Shown piece by piece: positions 27,001 to 32,009 of a stretch of DNA of 64,000 nucleotides. A program made the position numbers and the translations under genes. The notes beneath the pieces were generated by a model. That model searched no databases, was not told the origin of the DNA, and worked only from the letters and a program-made list of their open reading frames with translations. The DNA is from Siphonodentalium dalli (taxonomy: Eukaryota > Mollusca > Scaphopoda > Gadilida > Siphonodentaliidae), in assembly GCA_032622095.1 (NCBI GenBank), contig CP136061.1, positions 215,230,373 through 215,294,372 on the forward strand, given 5' to 3'. Each line of letters starts with the position of its first letter. Position 1 is the first letter of the stretch.

Positions 27001-30000
27001 AATGGTTGTTGTTTATATGACAATTCCCTTAGTGCTGTTCAGTGTATAAGATATAACTTATCAGCTGCACCCTCCTGTAATACAAAACTGAATAAGTCTA
27101 CTGTCAGTATATTTTATTACAAGTGTGTATATTTGATTAGCTCGGTTTAACATCAAAAGGCAGACTTTGCTTTTTTAAAATCGCTCATGCAGGATCACGT
27201 TCGAATTTCCCATGGACTAACATCCATTTATAAAAAATACAACTGGATAACTGTCTGCAGTTTACCAGTTAGAATTACATTATTTCTCTCATTTAAAGTG
27301 GTTTTGAAGCCCAACTCATTGCCAAAACACTAAAAAAACAAGCAGGAATTTTTTTTTTTAGTTGCGGAAAAAAATGCTTGTTGGTGGCTTTGACCACCTA
27401 CCCACCCCGGCATACGTGTCGGAATTTTTTTTTCACCCCCCCCCCCCCCCGGTATAACTTTTTTCGCTTAAGTCTTCACCTACTCGCTCGATCGATATAT
27501 TGTTGATTGATACATTGATATGTGTACCTTTCGGTATAAGTCGTGATGTTTCGAATAAGATATATCGTGTTTTATTTGGGTTTAATGATAGACGGTTCGC
27601 ACAGCACCACTGGAATAGTTTGTGCAATTCAAAATTAACATCGCACTCTAATTTTCTAACATCGACGCCCGATTCATACACTGTTGTATCGTCGGCAAAC
27701 GAGACAAGATTCAATTTTGTTGAATTTCGAATATCGTTGGCATAGAGCAAAAAAAGTATGGGCCCAATATGGATCCTTGAGGGATCCCAATAGTGACGGG
27801 AAGCATACAAGATTGGTTTCCTCTTAACGAAACATACTGTTTTCTATCCGATAAATAATTTCGAAACCAAAGATTTGCTATTCCTCTTATTCCATAATGG
27901 TTTAACTTTCTCAAAAGAATGTTGTGATCTATGGTATCGAATGCCTTTGATAGGTCTAATAGCAGAGCCAATGTGAAGTCTTTTGATTTGTTGTTGTTTT
28001 CAGTACAGATATGTTCAAGTAGGTGTAGCACAGGGTGAACAGTTGAATGGTGTTTTCTGAAACCGTATTGGTGTTCATTCAAAATATTGTGTTTATTAAG
28101 AAACTTAACAAGTCTTGTGTCCATCACTTTTTCTAGTAATTTCGAAAAGGAGGGCAATATACTAATCGGTCTGTAGTTATCTAAGAGTTGTTCACTTCCA
28201 GCTTTGTGAATCGGCACTACTTTAACTATTTTCATATCAGCAGGTATAATACCAGTTTCAAAGGTTCTGTTTATAATATATGACTAGAGGGTTGGCTACC
28301 TTGCAAGCGACAAATTTGACTAGTGAATTAGAAATTTGGTCATGCCCACTGCTCTGTTTGGTTTGTAGCGAATTAGACAACGTAATTATTTCGACAGGAA
28401 TTGTAGGGAACATACAAAAACTTTTAGAATAAGATCCACTCAGGTACATTTCTGGGGGTATCGCAGTTCTTGGAATGTTAGAGGAAACACGATTTCCAAT
28501 ATCTGTAAAATATCTATTAAACTCATCGGAAATGAGTTGCTTTTTCGACTTAGAAATCTTAATGTTTGGGTTGTCCGGATGATAACTTGAACAATATTCA
28601 AATGAATATCCACTGTGTAGGAACTGTTTCATCGGAAATCGTTCTATCGCCGATTTGTGATGGTTCTTGACTGATTTGTGACGGTTCCTGATGATCCAAA
28701 TTATACATTTTCGCGAGTTTTTGACAGTTAAAACGAAATTTTTGAGCCATCTAGGTGATAATTCGATTAGTTTTTCCATTCCCCTCATAATCTATGGTCC
28801 CAAACAACGTAAACATAATAAAAATCCTATTGTGCGAGTAATAACAACGACGAAAATTGAGAATTGTGATATCTCGATCGGTTCTCTCCCGATCGAGTCG
28901 GTTCTCTCCCAATTTAATCGGTTCTGTCCGGTAAATACGATGACTATTATCTGGAAGTATACGTGAAAATATCCAAGTGAGCACAACGAAATATCAATTA
29001 TGTTGAATGTTCACCACTTATCGGGGGGGGGGGGGGAGGTCTGCAAATGTTTTCCGAACACTAGGCGGGGGTGGATGGTTCAGCAGCCCGGCTTACACAT
29101 TTTTTCCTGGCCCTGTAAATTTTTTCCTATAGTCATTTTTCTTCAAAATAATGGGACAAAAGGTTTAAAGAATGCTTCTATTATTTAATAGGTATGCACT
29201 TAACTCTTATAATATGGCATATATATTCTATATATCTGATCTGGGGTTTCGAAAATTAAGTGGGCCTTTAAGCATGAGGCAATCATCAACATTTCTTCCT
29301 ACACACATATGTTTGCCAGATTGGTAAAAACGGGTGTCTGATCATTTTGTGTCGATTTTCCATTCAAACCACAAAGAGTACCCATACAAAAATTCATTTT
29401 ACGAAGATTTTTATGGATATTATGTCAGAAAACTTCCGTGTAACTTCGATAGACTATCCAACCTCGTTCATCAACTAATTATATATACCGACGGTATACG
29501 CATGTACCATGGTGAAATTACCGCCAATTAACTCTCAAAGTCCAAGAACGTTACAGGTCAGAGTGGTGACGTACGCGGGATTACATGTAACGTTCTAGAC
29601 TTTGAGAGTTAATTGGTGGTACGTCGACTAAGGAAATTAGCAGTATGACCTGAGCCTCTAATTATGTAGACCGTAACTGTGTTATACCGTTGATAAAGGC
29701 CGTGACGGCCGAAAGCTTCGGTAAAGAGTTTGTTACTTATTGTTCCTGTAGTGGTGTTCAGTCAATCATTTTCGTTTCCAGCGTCGACGTGGAAGCGAAC
29801 CACAACACACGTGCACCGCAGTAGAGAGTCCATTGTCGGACCAAGAATTAACGAAAGATGAAGTAGACGCGGGAAGTCCGTCCGATGTGACGTCAAACGG
29901 TCACATGACCGGAGTTTCTGATAATGCTGTTGACACTGATGCTGGTGACGATCGTGACGACGGTTGGGTTGTACCCATGGATCAAGTTGAAGACATTTCA

Positions 30001-30036
30001 AATGTTAGCAAGAGTGAAAAAGACACACAGCTCTGA
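6057..30036 (+). CDS. Mucin-like single-pass membrane protein gene, 3' six exons (5' end missing)
   Basis: The model joins 6057-6152, 7021-8432, 9231-9429, 11040-11113, 17012-17263 and 29782-30036. Every junction has GT/AG borders and the phases agree (1, 0, 1, 0, 0), giving 761 residues plus a split first codon. In order the protein has a short N-glycosylatable segment, a Ser/Thr-rich stalk with six 30-residue repeats, a Cys-poor domain of about 130 residues, one transmembrane helix and an acidic 84-residue cytoplasmic end. It is therefore probably a cell-surface mucin-like type I protein. The signal-peptide exon must lie upstream of the window. The juxtamembrane domain has a strand-helix-strand-helix look that fits a SEA-like fold, but this is inference. 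An alternative donor at 17223 (GTGCGT) would change the frame into the last exon, so 17264 is preferred. No ortholog was recognised. Confidence 0.7.
6153..7020 (+). other. Intron of the mucin-like gene
   Basis: 868 bp. An open frame at 6718-7125 runs across the acceptor in a different frame from the Ser/Thr-rich coding frame. It shows no domain and is treated as a shadow. Nothing else was recognised. Confidence 0.45.
7021..8432 (+). CDS. Large Ser/Thr-rich repeat exon of the mucin-like gene
   Basis: This 1412-bp exon starts after CAACTTCCAG and ends at GTAAGT (8433). It encodes 470 full codons dominated by Ser, Thr, Asp, Val and Pro, with no Cys, as expected for an O-glycosylated extracellular stalk. 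Between about 7437 and 7955 six tandem 90-bp units encode 30-residue repeats of the type LTDIxPTSTxSDIKSTA followed by PVDDxTTK. The units alternate between a QPT and a KPT form, which suggests growth by 180-bp duplications. The end of the exon (VEYRILFVFSSYG) begins the folded juxtamembrane domain. The frame continues a few codons past the donor before stopping at 8486, supporting the splice site. Confidence 0.75.
7437..7955 (+). repeat. Coding tandem repeat, 90-bp unit, about six copies
   Basis: The phrase GATATCMAACCGACTTC recurs near 7452, 7542, 7632, 7722, 7812 and 7902, exactly 90 bp apart. Units 1, 3 and 6 share CAACCG, while 2, 4 and 5 share AAACCG. Copy number is likely to vary between individuals (inference). 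Confidence 0.9.
8433..9230 (+). other. Intron with an AAGATGGC-motif repeat fragment
   Basis: The sequence around 8812-8990 carries reverse-complement copies of the motif seen at 1-4990: GCCGCCATCTTGGTAGCCATC near 8815 and GACCGCCATCTTGG near 8967. It looks like a solo arm or a related element. A poly-T run lies just after the donor (8439-8450) and another near 8767. No gene is seen. Confidence 0.5.
9231..9429 (+). CDS. Exon 3: juxtamembrane domain of the mucin-like gene
   Basis: The acceptor TAACCCACAG ends at 9230 and the donor GTAAGA starts at 9430. It encodes 66 codons plus one base. The frame begins NGSLALRFVRALTDTLNKYL (an amphipathic helix with a sequon) and runs through FVESGIHVVNNPRYVNNTSD to GYVVTVTSRNG, a predicted beta pair. 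If the domain is SEA-like, GYVVTV would sit where autoproteolytic SEA domains have GSVVV, with Tyr replacing the cleavage Ser. That alignment is inference. Confidence 0.65.
9485..10135. repeat. AT-rich cluster of TAAGAAAA / TTTTCTTA motifs
   Basis: This intronic stretch of about 650 bp has many short motifs of the kind TAAGAAAA, TTTCTAGAAA and TTTTCTTA in both orientations (for example near 9506, 9610, 9725, 9750, 9835, 9868, 9900, 9965 and 10010). It ends with a small inverted repeat around 10090-10140 (CATTTCAAAATTTACCATGT against ATGGTAAATTCTTGAAATGA). It resembles in style the cluster at 11222-11697 but uses a different motif. No coding capacity. Confidence 0.5.
10209..10815. mobile_element. 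TTAA-flanked MITE, family G copy 1
   Basis: TTAA at 10209-10212 and 10812-10815 enclose the element. The ends read AGGGGTACTCC on the left and GTACCCCT on the right. An interior phrase near 10638 (GTCATAAATTCATTTAT) recurs at family G copy 2 near 53805. A 99-codon minus-strand open frame inside has no recognisable domain. Confidence 0.65.
10816..11039 (+). other. Intron with a solo end of the 14121-14255 hairpin family
   Basis: The part near 10920-10945 (ATGGAATGCACCTCCAGAAC) matches an end of the hairpin element at 14121-14255, so it is a fragment of that family. Confidence 0.5.
11040..11113 (+). CDS. Exon 4 of the mucin-like gene
   Basis: A 74-bp exon between AATCAACAG (ending 11039) and GTACTA (from 11114). 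Two bases complete the split Gly codon and 24 codons follow, reading RRVDAQIIVDLMRSSEVEEF and then LEKQ, a predicted helix of the juxtamembrane domain. It ends in phase 0, matching the next exon. Confidence 0.65.
11222..11697. mobile_element. Inverted-repeat element packed with ACTTAAGT palindromes
   Basis: The termini are long inverted repeats. TGCAGTATGGCAAGCCAAAC followed by CGCTATTTAA on the left is mirrored at 11658-11697 on the right. The interior is made of about 14 copies of a palindrome of the type TTTTACTTAAGTAAAA near 11264, 11297, 11315, 11350, 11404, 11433, 11455, 11484, 11509, 11534, 11554, 11587, 11618 and 11650. Spacing varies from about 18 to 54 bp. There is no reading frame. 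The CAG start recalls hAT termini, but no clean 8-bp target duplication was found, so the superfamily is open. Confidence 0.75.
11779..13070. mobile_element. TTAA-flanked family E copy 2, enlarged by internal tandem repeats
   Basis: TTAA at 11779-11782 and 13067-13070. The left end AGGGACGGGCGGCCTTCG and right end GAAGGCCGCCCGTATT are inverted. The left 400 bp match, in reverse, the right part of family E copy 4 (62940-63480), including a phrase near 12105 (AGGAGAAAATACTAACTGG). The copy is more than twice the usual length because 12240-12840 holds extra sequence, including the 176-bp tandem repeat. Confidence 0.7.
12405..12840. repeat. Tandem repeat, about 176-bp unit, 2.5 copies
   Basis: AACGGATTTAAAAGAT recurs near 12420 and 12595 and as a variant near 12772. 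The bodies share AATGAGTTCGCAAGCC, GGAGTTATTGGACTTTG and ACCAAATAGCAAATAGAC. Just before it (12355-12400) is a GTCC-rich string like the one at 13380-13480, so the repeat probably belongs to the dispersed GTCC-type family. Confidence 0.7.
13340..13935. repeat. Dispersed GTCC-rich repeat
   Basis: It starts near GCCCCCGATCTCCGATGG, has a small hairpin (CCCCCGATCTCC against GGAGATTTGGGGG), then TCCGTCCGTCCGTCC near 13397-13465, then degenerate text about 'CAACTCATAACTTTGG' and 'GAGTTACGCCC'. Related strings occur at 12360, 47350-47560 and, reverse-complemented, 59890-59960. Open frames across it have no domain and reflect the low-complexity text. A mollusc-type dispersed element is plausible but not proven. 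Confidence 0.5.
14121..14255. mobile_element. Short hairpin element
   Basis: The ends GTTCTGGAGGTGCATTCCAT and its near-complement ending GCACCTCTAGAAC enclose iterated ATTCCATATATGGA and GAATATTCATGA palindromes. About 135 bp, non-coding. A solo end lies near 10920. Confidence 0.7.
14408..14495. mobile_element. Hairpin family D, copy 1
   Basis: GCAGAATGAGGTCCTCAGAG on the left pairs with the right end CTCTGGGGACCTCATTCTGC around a short spacer (GAATTTAGTGACG). Copies 2-4 lie at 18248-18317, 18606-18700 and 18922-19019. Confidence 0.75.
14496..15698. other. Intronic stretch, nothing recognised
   Basis: TTTG-rich simple sequence occurs near 14580-14620 and 14885-14905. Overlapping short frames on both strands around 14996-15259 and 15436-15776 mirror each other and show no domain. 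Confidence 0.35.
15699..16066. mobile_element. Inverted-repeat MITE
   Basis: The left end GAATGAACGTTCAGACGACC continues to GCGATTCAATCGTAAGTGGA. The right end is its near-complement (TCCACTTACGATTGAATCG, then GTCGTTTGAACGTTC). About 370 bp with no reading frame. The target duplication was not resolved. Confidence 0.65.
16067..17011 (+). other. Intron with a short GGCGGAATCC tandem and a family F end
   Basis: 16785-16860 has three to four imperfect copies of GGCGGAATCCGGCGTACGA, similar in style to 30950-31130. 16905-17000 matches one end of family F (ATATGGCATAATGTGATCTG and AAAATTAAGTGGACCTTTAA). The acceptor for the transmembrane exon follows directly. Confidence 0.5.
17012..17263 (+). 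CDS. Exon 5: transmembrane exon of the mucin-like gene
   Basis: The acceptor GAATATTTCAG ends at 17011 and the donor GTAAGC starts at 17264. The 84 codons read MRLDLLGVCVYGDPACSLAE at the start. Exon residues 43-64 form a hydrophobic helix (VIIGFAVLLVLILLILLALL) followed by the stop-transfer run VVKKCRHRG. An internal GTGCGT at 17223 is a possible alternative donor that would end in phase 1 and break the frame into the tail exon. The adjacent Cys pair (9 and 16) may be a disulfide. Confidence 0.75.
17330..18099. mobile_element. Inverted-repeat MITE, family C copy 1, interrupted by a family A MITE
   Basis: Long inverted ends: left GTAGATCATGCCATGAATCT then CTACTCTGGC, right the near-complement finishing GGCATGATCTAGGGTATA. 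Inner arms CATATTCCAC and AGGTTCCCTGTCAAAAC also pair. The 17692-17936 element lies inside. Copy 2 is at 21600-22152. Confidence 0.7.
17692..17936. mobile_element. piggyBac-like MITE, family A2, nested in family C
   Basis: TTAA at 17692-17695 and 17933-17936. The termini are CCCTTTGAGTGCCAGG on the left and CCTGGCGCTCAAAGGG on the right. They differ from family A copy 1 after the first six bases, so this is a separate subfamily, yet it carries the same 69-bp palindromic module (17742-17810). Confidence 0.8.
18235..18880. repeat. Tandem duplication of about 385 bp containing hairpin family D copies 2 and 3
   Basis: 18240-18490 and 18595-18880 are similar: GCAGAAT-type hairpin, GGGAACCTCGATTATGCAAT, TAGTCTGCCAATTTGG-like text, AGAAACTAAACTAAAAAAGA and GAATCTATTTGAAGAA occur in the same order. 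The whole segment, hairpin included, was copied. Confidence 0.65.
18922..19019. mobile_element. Hairpin family D, copy 4 (reverse)
   Basis: GCAGAATGAGGTCCCAAGAG pairs with its right end CTGTGGACCTCATTCTGC. The flanking GACAGACACA lies on the opposite side compared with copy 1, giving reverse orientation. Confidence 0.7.
19276..19735. mobile_element. TTAA-flanked foldback MITE, family B copy 1
   Basis: TTAA at 19276-19279 and 19732-19735. The termini AGGTACTCAATCCGATTA and TAATCGGATTGAGTACCT are inverted, and pairing continues inward (TTTGGCTTCGGGGGTAAA, GATTCGAGTCGAGGAACC, GATATCGATTTTTGAAA, GATGGATAACTCTAAAATCA) to the centre near 19520. The element is thus nearly one long hairpin with arms of about 220 bp. 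No coding capacity. Confidence 0.85.
19995..20717 (-). CDS. Single-exon C-type-lectin-like secreted protein
   Basis: 240 residues. Residues 1-25 are a likely signal peptide. Residues 24-83 look PAN/apple-like (Cys 24, 39, 43, 49, 59, with CVAIHF near 49-54). Residues 83-105 form a short Cys-rich linker resembling part of an EGF-like domain (Cys 83, 88, 93, 105). Residues 115-237 are a C-type lectin-like domain: Cys135 and Cys235 form the outer pair, Cys210 and Cys226 the inner pair. At the primary sugar/calcium site it has GPDN (197-200) where galactose-type lectins have QPD, and MND (221-223) in place of WND, so calcium binding is plausible but altered. The gene has no intron, lies antisense within the last intron of the mucin-like gene, and a 71-bp satellite starts at its first codon. 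The product is probably an extracellular recognition protein. Whether it is expressed cannot be told. Confidence 0.85.
   Translation of the reverse strand: MGRIHMTVLVPLFSGLVLEIARICATNELIIITENHLRCRKLCTNHYGCVAIHFKNKRCLLTTDVESSRGEFIENRTSAENVCTPSICGDNICVPTGLAGSRYRCQTMRSNYTRGSKRFLVDTTDVNFDSAHTACEEHGAQLFIVEDHEQWQVLSYFIKINDTLITNKGFWINGNDRDIEGDFVTSSMDPMPHIEWGPDNPSNDLENEHCVELVKILDYKMNDIKCSAKNRGFICEWPLS
20716..21375. repeat. 71-bp satellite array, about nine units
   Basis: CCTTATAATCCACG recurs near 20881, 20952, 21023, 21094, 21165, 21236 and 21307, exactly 71 bp apart. More diverged half-units run back to 20716, overlapping the lectin start codon. Each unit is itself a dimer of two related halves of about 35 bp, both beginning TAATCCAxGxTCxCCAC. 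The array forms the whole upstream region of the lectin-like gene. Confidence 0.9.
21600..22152. mobile_element. Inverted-repeat MITE, family C copy 2
   Basis: The left end near 21615-21665 (CTCTACTCTGGCTACGCC, ATCATATTCCACCAGT) and right end near 22085-22152 (CTACGGGCGTAATCAGAGTA, GTATGATCTAGATAGGGG) match family C copy 1. The interior shares AGCTGGGACCTTCCC-like and AAGGAACAGTTATT-like phrases with 17470-17560. A short fragment of family F lies just upstream near 21543-21560. Confidence 0.6.
22540..22687. mobile_element. Hairpin element of about 150 bp
   Basis: The left end ATCTACACTTTTTGGTTGGA and TATGGTAATTATCTCAT pairs with the right end ending CCAACCAAAAAGTGTAGAT. A short unpaired centre has AAAATGAATTTCCAC. 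No coding capacity. Confidence 0.75.
22795..23110. repeat. Two-copy tandem repeat of about 165 bp
   Basis: The text CATCCGATCGACACCAAACC near 22835 recurs as CATCCGATCGTCACTAAACT near 22975, each followed by CATAT, a run ending in GATGGGAGCC or GATGGGGGCC, and CAAAAT. No gene is seen. Confidence 0.6.
23142..23927. mobile_element. Family B copy (left-truncated) interrupted by a family A MITE
   Basis: 23142-23551 follows family B copy 4 (36340-36735): CAGATTCCAACAACAA, ATGCCGCTTCAGTTATCA, AATTTGGTCCGA and GGGTTCC-CGACTC text in the same order. The right end is TCGGATTGAGTAACT then TTAA at 23924-23927. It is split by the element at 23552-23908. Confidence 0.75.
23552..23908. mobile_element. piggyBac-like MITE, family A, nested in family B
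   Basis: TTAA at 23552-23555 and 23905-23908. The left end is CCCATTACCCAACAGAAGGG and the right end is GGTTTGTTGGGTAAAGGG. It holds a damaged palindromic module (23585-23632) and an intact one (23696-23758), arranged as in 5197-5597. Outside the TTAAs the family B sequence continues (GGGCGC on the left, TCGGATTGAG on the right), giving an internal empty-site comparison. Confidence 0.9.
24028..24086. repeat. AT microsatellite
   Basis: About 29 AT dinucleotides in a row. The open frame through it (IYIYIY) is an artefact. Confidence 0.95.
24087..24663. other. Intronic stretch with one small hairpin
   Basis: 24374-24431 can pair: TTCTTTACCAGAATCAAT-like against ATTCTGGTAAAGAA, around CGAGTCGAAGACGAG. 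Nothing else was recognised. Confidence 0.45.
25315..25865 (-). pseudogene. LINE 1 C-terminal region, downstream of the nested insertion
   Basis: Directly after the target repeat the minus strand reads on from the reverse transcriptase frame: AHISTVCSKIAYANYALNKA, then (after a stop near 25770 and a frameshift) YYSIVQSHLLYVIEVWG, LFLLQKK and HYITHTDPVF, another stop, and finally FPTFKFPAIWNNLSKELRSE. This is the usual end of Jockey/CR1-like LINE proteins. About 15 residues expected around the insertion point appear missing. Confidence 0.75.
25866..27452. mobile_element. 1.6 kb element with G-run inverted termini, inserted in LINE 1
   Basis: The left terminus is CAGGGGGGG, a G-run of about 13, then TCGGAAAAAAAATTC and GGCACGTATG. 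The right terminus is the near-complement: CATACGTGTCGGAATTTTTT, then a run of about 15 C. TATAAC at 25860-25865 and 27453-27458 is a likely 6-bp target duplication. The interior is AT-rich and has no convincing reading frame, so the element is non-autonomous. The superfamily is unknown. Confidence 0.75.
27453..28788 (-). pseudogene. LINE 1 reverse transcriptase, broken by frameshifts
   Basis: The frame 28788-28258 holds the region before the fingers (FNRYFTDIGNRVSSNIP; SSGHDQISNSL). A frameshift near 28258-28250 leads to 28235-27711 (VVPIHKAGS, NYRPISILPSFSKLLEKV, YGFRKHHST, AFDTIDHN, GIPQGSI). A second frameshift near 27770 leads to 27810-27453, with the catalytic FADD, then GEDLSEKSY at the point of insertion. 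Key motifs are intact: F-D in motif A, QG in motif B and FADD in motif C. The frameshifts make it inactive. Confidence 0.85.
28791..29289. other. Intronic stretch with a short tandem, a G-run and a family F end
   Basis: 28872-28935 has three imperfect copies of ATCGGTTCTCTCCC. A run of about 14 G lies at 29023-29036. 29180-29272 resembles the family F end seen at 16905-17000 (ATATGGCATATATAT, GATCTGGGGTTTCGAAAATT, AAGTGGGCCTTTAA). Confidence 0.5.
29290..29475 (+). repeat. Dispersed repeat J, copy 2
   Basis: Similar in reverse orientation to 1675-1915. Shared phrases include CTTCCTACACACATATGTTT, GGGTGTCTGATCATTTTGTG and TAGACTATCCAACCTCGTTC. Confidence 0.6.
29520..29625. mobile_element. Short hairpin element
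   Basis: The arm CCAATTAACTCTCAAAGTC followed by AAGAACGTTAC pairs with GTAACGTTCTAGACTTTGAG then AGTTAATTGG. The centre of about 30 bp has GGTGACGTACGCGGG. No coding capacity. Confidence 0.75.
29782..30036 (+). CDS. Last exon: cytoplasmic tail of the mucin-like gene
   Basis: The acceptor TTTCGTTTCCAG ends at 29781. The exon is in phase 0 with the transmembrane exon and runs 84 codons to TGA at 30034-30036. It reads RRRGSEPQHTCTAVESPLSD and then QELTKDEVDAG, DTDAGDDRDDGWVVP and ISNVSKSEKDTQL. The tail is acidic and hydrophilic with several Ser/Thr that could be phosphorylated. The last residues T-Q-L fit a class I PDZ ligand (S/T-x-hydrophobic). Codon use and lack of low complexity set it apart from the repeats around it. 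Confidence 0.7.
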   Translation, partial: RRRGSEPQHTCTAVESPLSDQELTKDEVDAGSPSDVTSNGHMTGVSDNAVDTDAGDDRDDGWVVPMDQVEDISNVSKSEKDTQL

Positions 30037-30325
30037 TATTTTATATGTTACTTCGTATTTGATTCACTTCGACTTTTTTATTTTGTTATCAAATTTATGT
30101 CTGACATTTTCATTTTATCATCCTTGCATATAGAGTATATCATAATTATGTTTCATTTCCCGATCGTATATTGTGATGGCGGGGTGAATGTGCATGACAT
30201 GCATATGTCTTTCTTCGTAAAATACTTGTGAGAGACATTGGGCCGTAATGAAGATTTCTATATCTAGAGTCAAAACATGTTATTTGGCAATCTTAATGGC
30301 GTATATTCACACTCTGTAATCACAA
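30037..30325 (+). other. Likely 3' UTR of the mucin-like gene and downstream sequence
   Basis: AT-rich sequence after the stop. No canonical AATAAA was seen close by. 30160-30235 (GATGGCGGGGTGAATGTGC, CTTTCTTCGTAAAATACTTG) resembles 33140-33195, so part of it is repeated. Confidence 0.4.
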
Positions 30326-30470
30326 GTCCCCAGAACAAAATTTGACCCCACCCCAATGATACTTGTCCCCAGAAAACAATTTGACCCCACCCCAAATGAT
30401 ACTTAATCCTATAGAATTAAGTATCATTGGGGGTGGGATAAATTTTGTTTTGGGGACCTGTGTCTGTAAT
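30326..30470. mobile_element. Inverted repeat with GTCCCCAGAAC-type arms
   Basis: The left arm GTCCCCAGAACAAAATTTGA and CCCCACCCCAATGATACTT is partly duplicated in tandem. The right arm is its complement (AAGTATCATTGGGGGTGGG, AAATTTTGTTTTGGGGAC). No coding capacity. Confidence 0.65.
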
Positions 30471-31493
30471 CACTTGAATTCGGTTCGGTATCGCGTCACG
30501 TTTTTTTTTGTAGTTATATATGTACCGTTCTCGGTTAGACCACGTTTTCTCGGCCCACGACAGCTTGGTATATCGGTTGGGTTAATGCTGTTTTGGTCCG
30601 AGTCCCGTCCCGTTACTCTTCTATATATAACAGACTTTCATTGAAAATACTTACTACATTTACATATGGGGACCGGGGGCCTTCGCGTGTACCCCTGGAC
30701 GTGTTTATCACCGCACATGTCCGTGATTAATATGTCTTCAAAATGATATATAATTTACCGAGATAGCGAAAGATCAAGTGATGATATGACATTTTAATAT
30801 ATTGTTTATACGCATTTTCTGATAGCGCGACAAATCGAAATTCTCTGGGAAACCATGCTTTGTTTACTTATAAATCTCGTTGCTTTGACATTCAAGATGC
30901 CCCCCCCCCCACCCCCCCCCCCCCCCCATGGAATACGGAATACCACTTAACTCAGAGGGTGGAATACGGAATACCAGTTAACAGCCATATGGAATACATA
31001 AAATATATGAAAACTTCATTTTTTTTGAAGGTCGGCGTACGAATACCGGTATTTTTGGAATACCGAATACCTCCTAACAGAGGGGCCGCAATACGGCGTA
31101 CCTCATAACAGGGCATGGAATACGGCGTACGTAAAAGGGGTGGGGCCTCATTCAACGGACATCTCATACACGCAGGTTTTATATCATGCTTAAATTGGGA
31201 AAGGCTGCCATATATGTTTATATATGCAAAGTGTCCATTTTAACTAATCCGAAGACATACATATATAAGCAAGATAACTCCCGCCCACAATTATAGGCGT
31301 CAAGTATGTTATATAATCAGGCATATGTATAGAAGAACAACGGAACGGTAATCAGTCCAAAACAGCATCATCCCAACCGATATCCCAATCTGTTATGGAC
31401 CGAGAATACTAAATTTGTCTAGTTCTCGGTGTGCATTTTGTCAACCATGTCGCATTTCAACACAAAATTGGGTGTACGTATTTCAACGTAATT
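30471..31493. other. Repeat-rich stretch with C-runs and GGAATACGG tandems
   Basis: 30900-30927 is a C-run. 30930-31130 repeats GGAATACGGAATACC-like and GGCGTACG-like phrases. 30510-30600 and 31340-31430 are inverted relatives (GTACCGTTCTCGG, CAACCGATAT, CAAAACAGCAT). No gene is supported. Confidence 0.45.
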
Positions 31494-32009
31494 CACCCCT
31501 GGTAAAGTGGCCCTGCTAATGTGCTATGATGCGATTGGGTCCTGCTGAATTGCTATGATGCTGTTAGGACAAAATGATGCTGTTAACAAAAAGTACCGTT
31601 ATATTTTATTAATTTGTCTTTTTCGCGGTGTTCCGATAATCTGAACATATACAGGAAAAGCCATTATCAATCATTCGAAAGTCAAAACATATTTATTGCG
31701 AAAGAATGTAATACCGGTTGTATTAGATGTTGAAAATCGACTATAATCAAGATGGTTTTTAACGTCGTTTTAGAAACACCAGCGCAGACATTATACTATT
31801 TGTTTTTAAATATATTTGTTCTTGAATGTTTCATACACACACTGGTGTTTTCTCAAATTGCTCGGATCAGCCAATCCCCGCTAAAATGACAACTTTAGAA
31901 AAATAACGGTACTTTTTTGTAACGGCATCAGTTTGCCCTACCCGCATCATAGCAATTCAGCAGGACCACCATCATCATAGCATATTAGCAGGACCACTTG
32001 GCCAGGTGT
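31494..32009. mobile_element. Inverted-repeat element of about 515 bp
   Basis: The left end ACCCCTGGTAAAGTGGCCCT continues as GCTAATGTGCTATGATG. The right end is the near-complement (CATCATAGCATATTAGCAGG, ACCACTTGGCCAGGTGT). A second inverted pair (CTGCTGAATTGCTATGATG) lies just inside. GTAATT flanks both sides (31488-31493 and about 32009-32015), a possible 6-bp target duplication. No reading frame. Confidence 0.65.

Larger units (their letters stand above)
24664..28790 (-). mobile_element. LINE 1: degenerate non-LTR retrotransposon with a nested insertion
   Basis: Read on the minus strand the order is: pre-RT region, reverse transcriptase, thumb/C-terminal region, 3' UTR, then AATAAA followed by a TATC-type microsatellite tail (24664-24705). 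The protein text (AFDTIDHNILL, GIPQGSILGP, FADDTTVY, then NKLSLN-like) is of the Jockey/CR1-like LINE group (family knowledge). It lacks an endonuclease region, so it is 5'-truncated at about 28790. It carries at least two frameshifts and two stops, and a 1587-bp element at 25866-27452 splits it. It is a dead copy. Confidence 0.85.
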
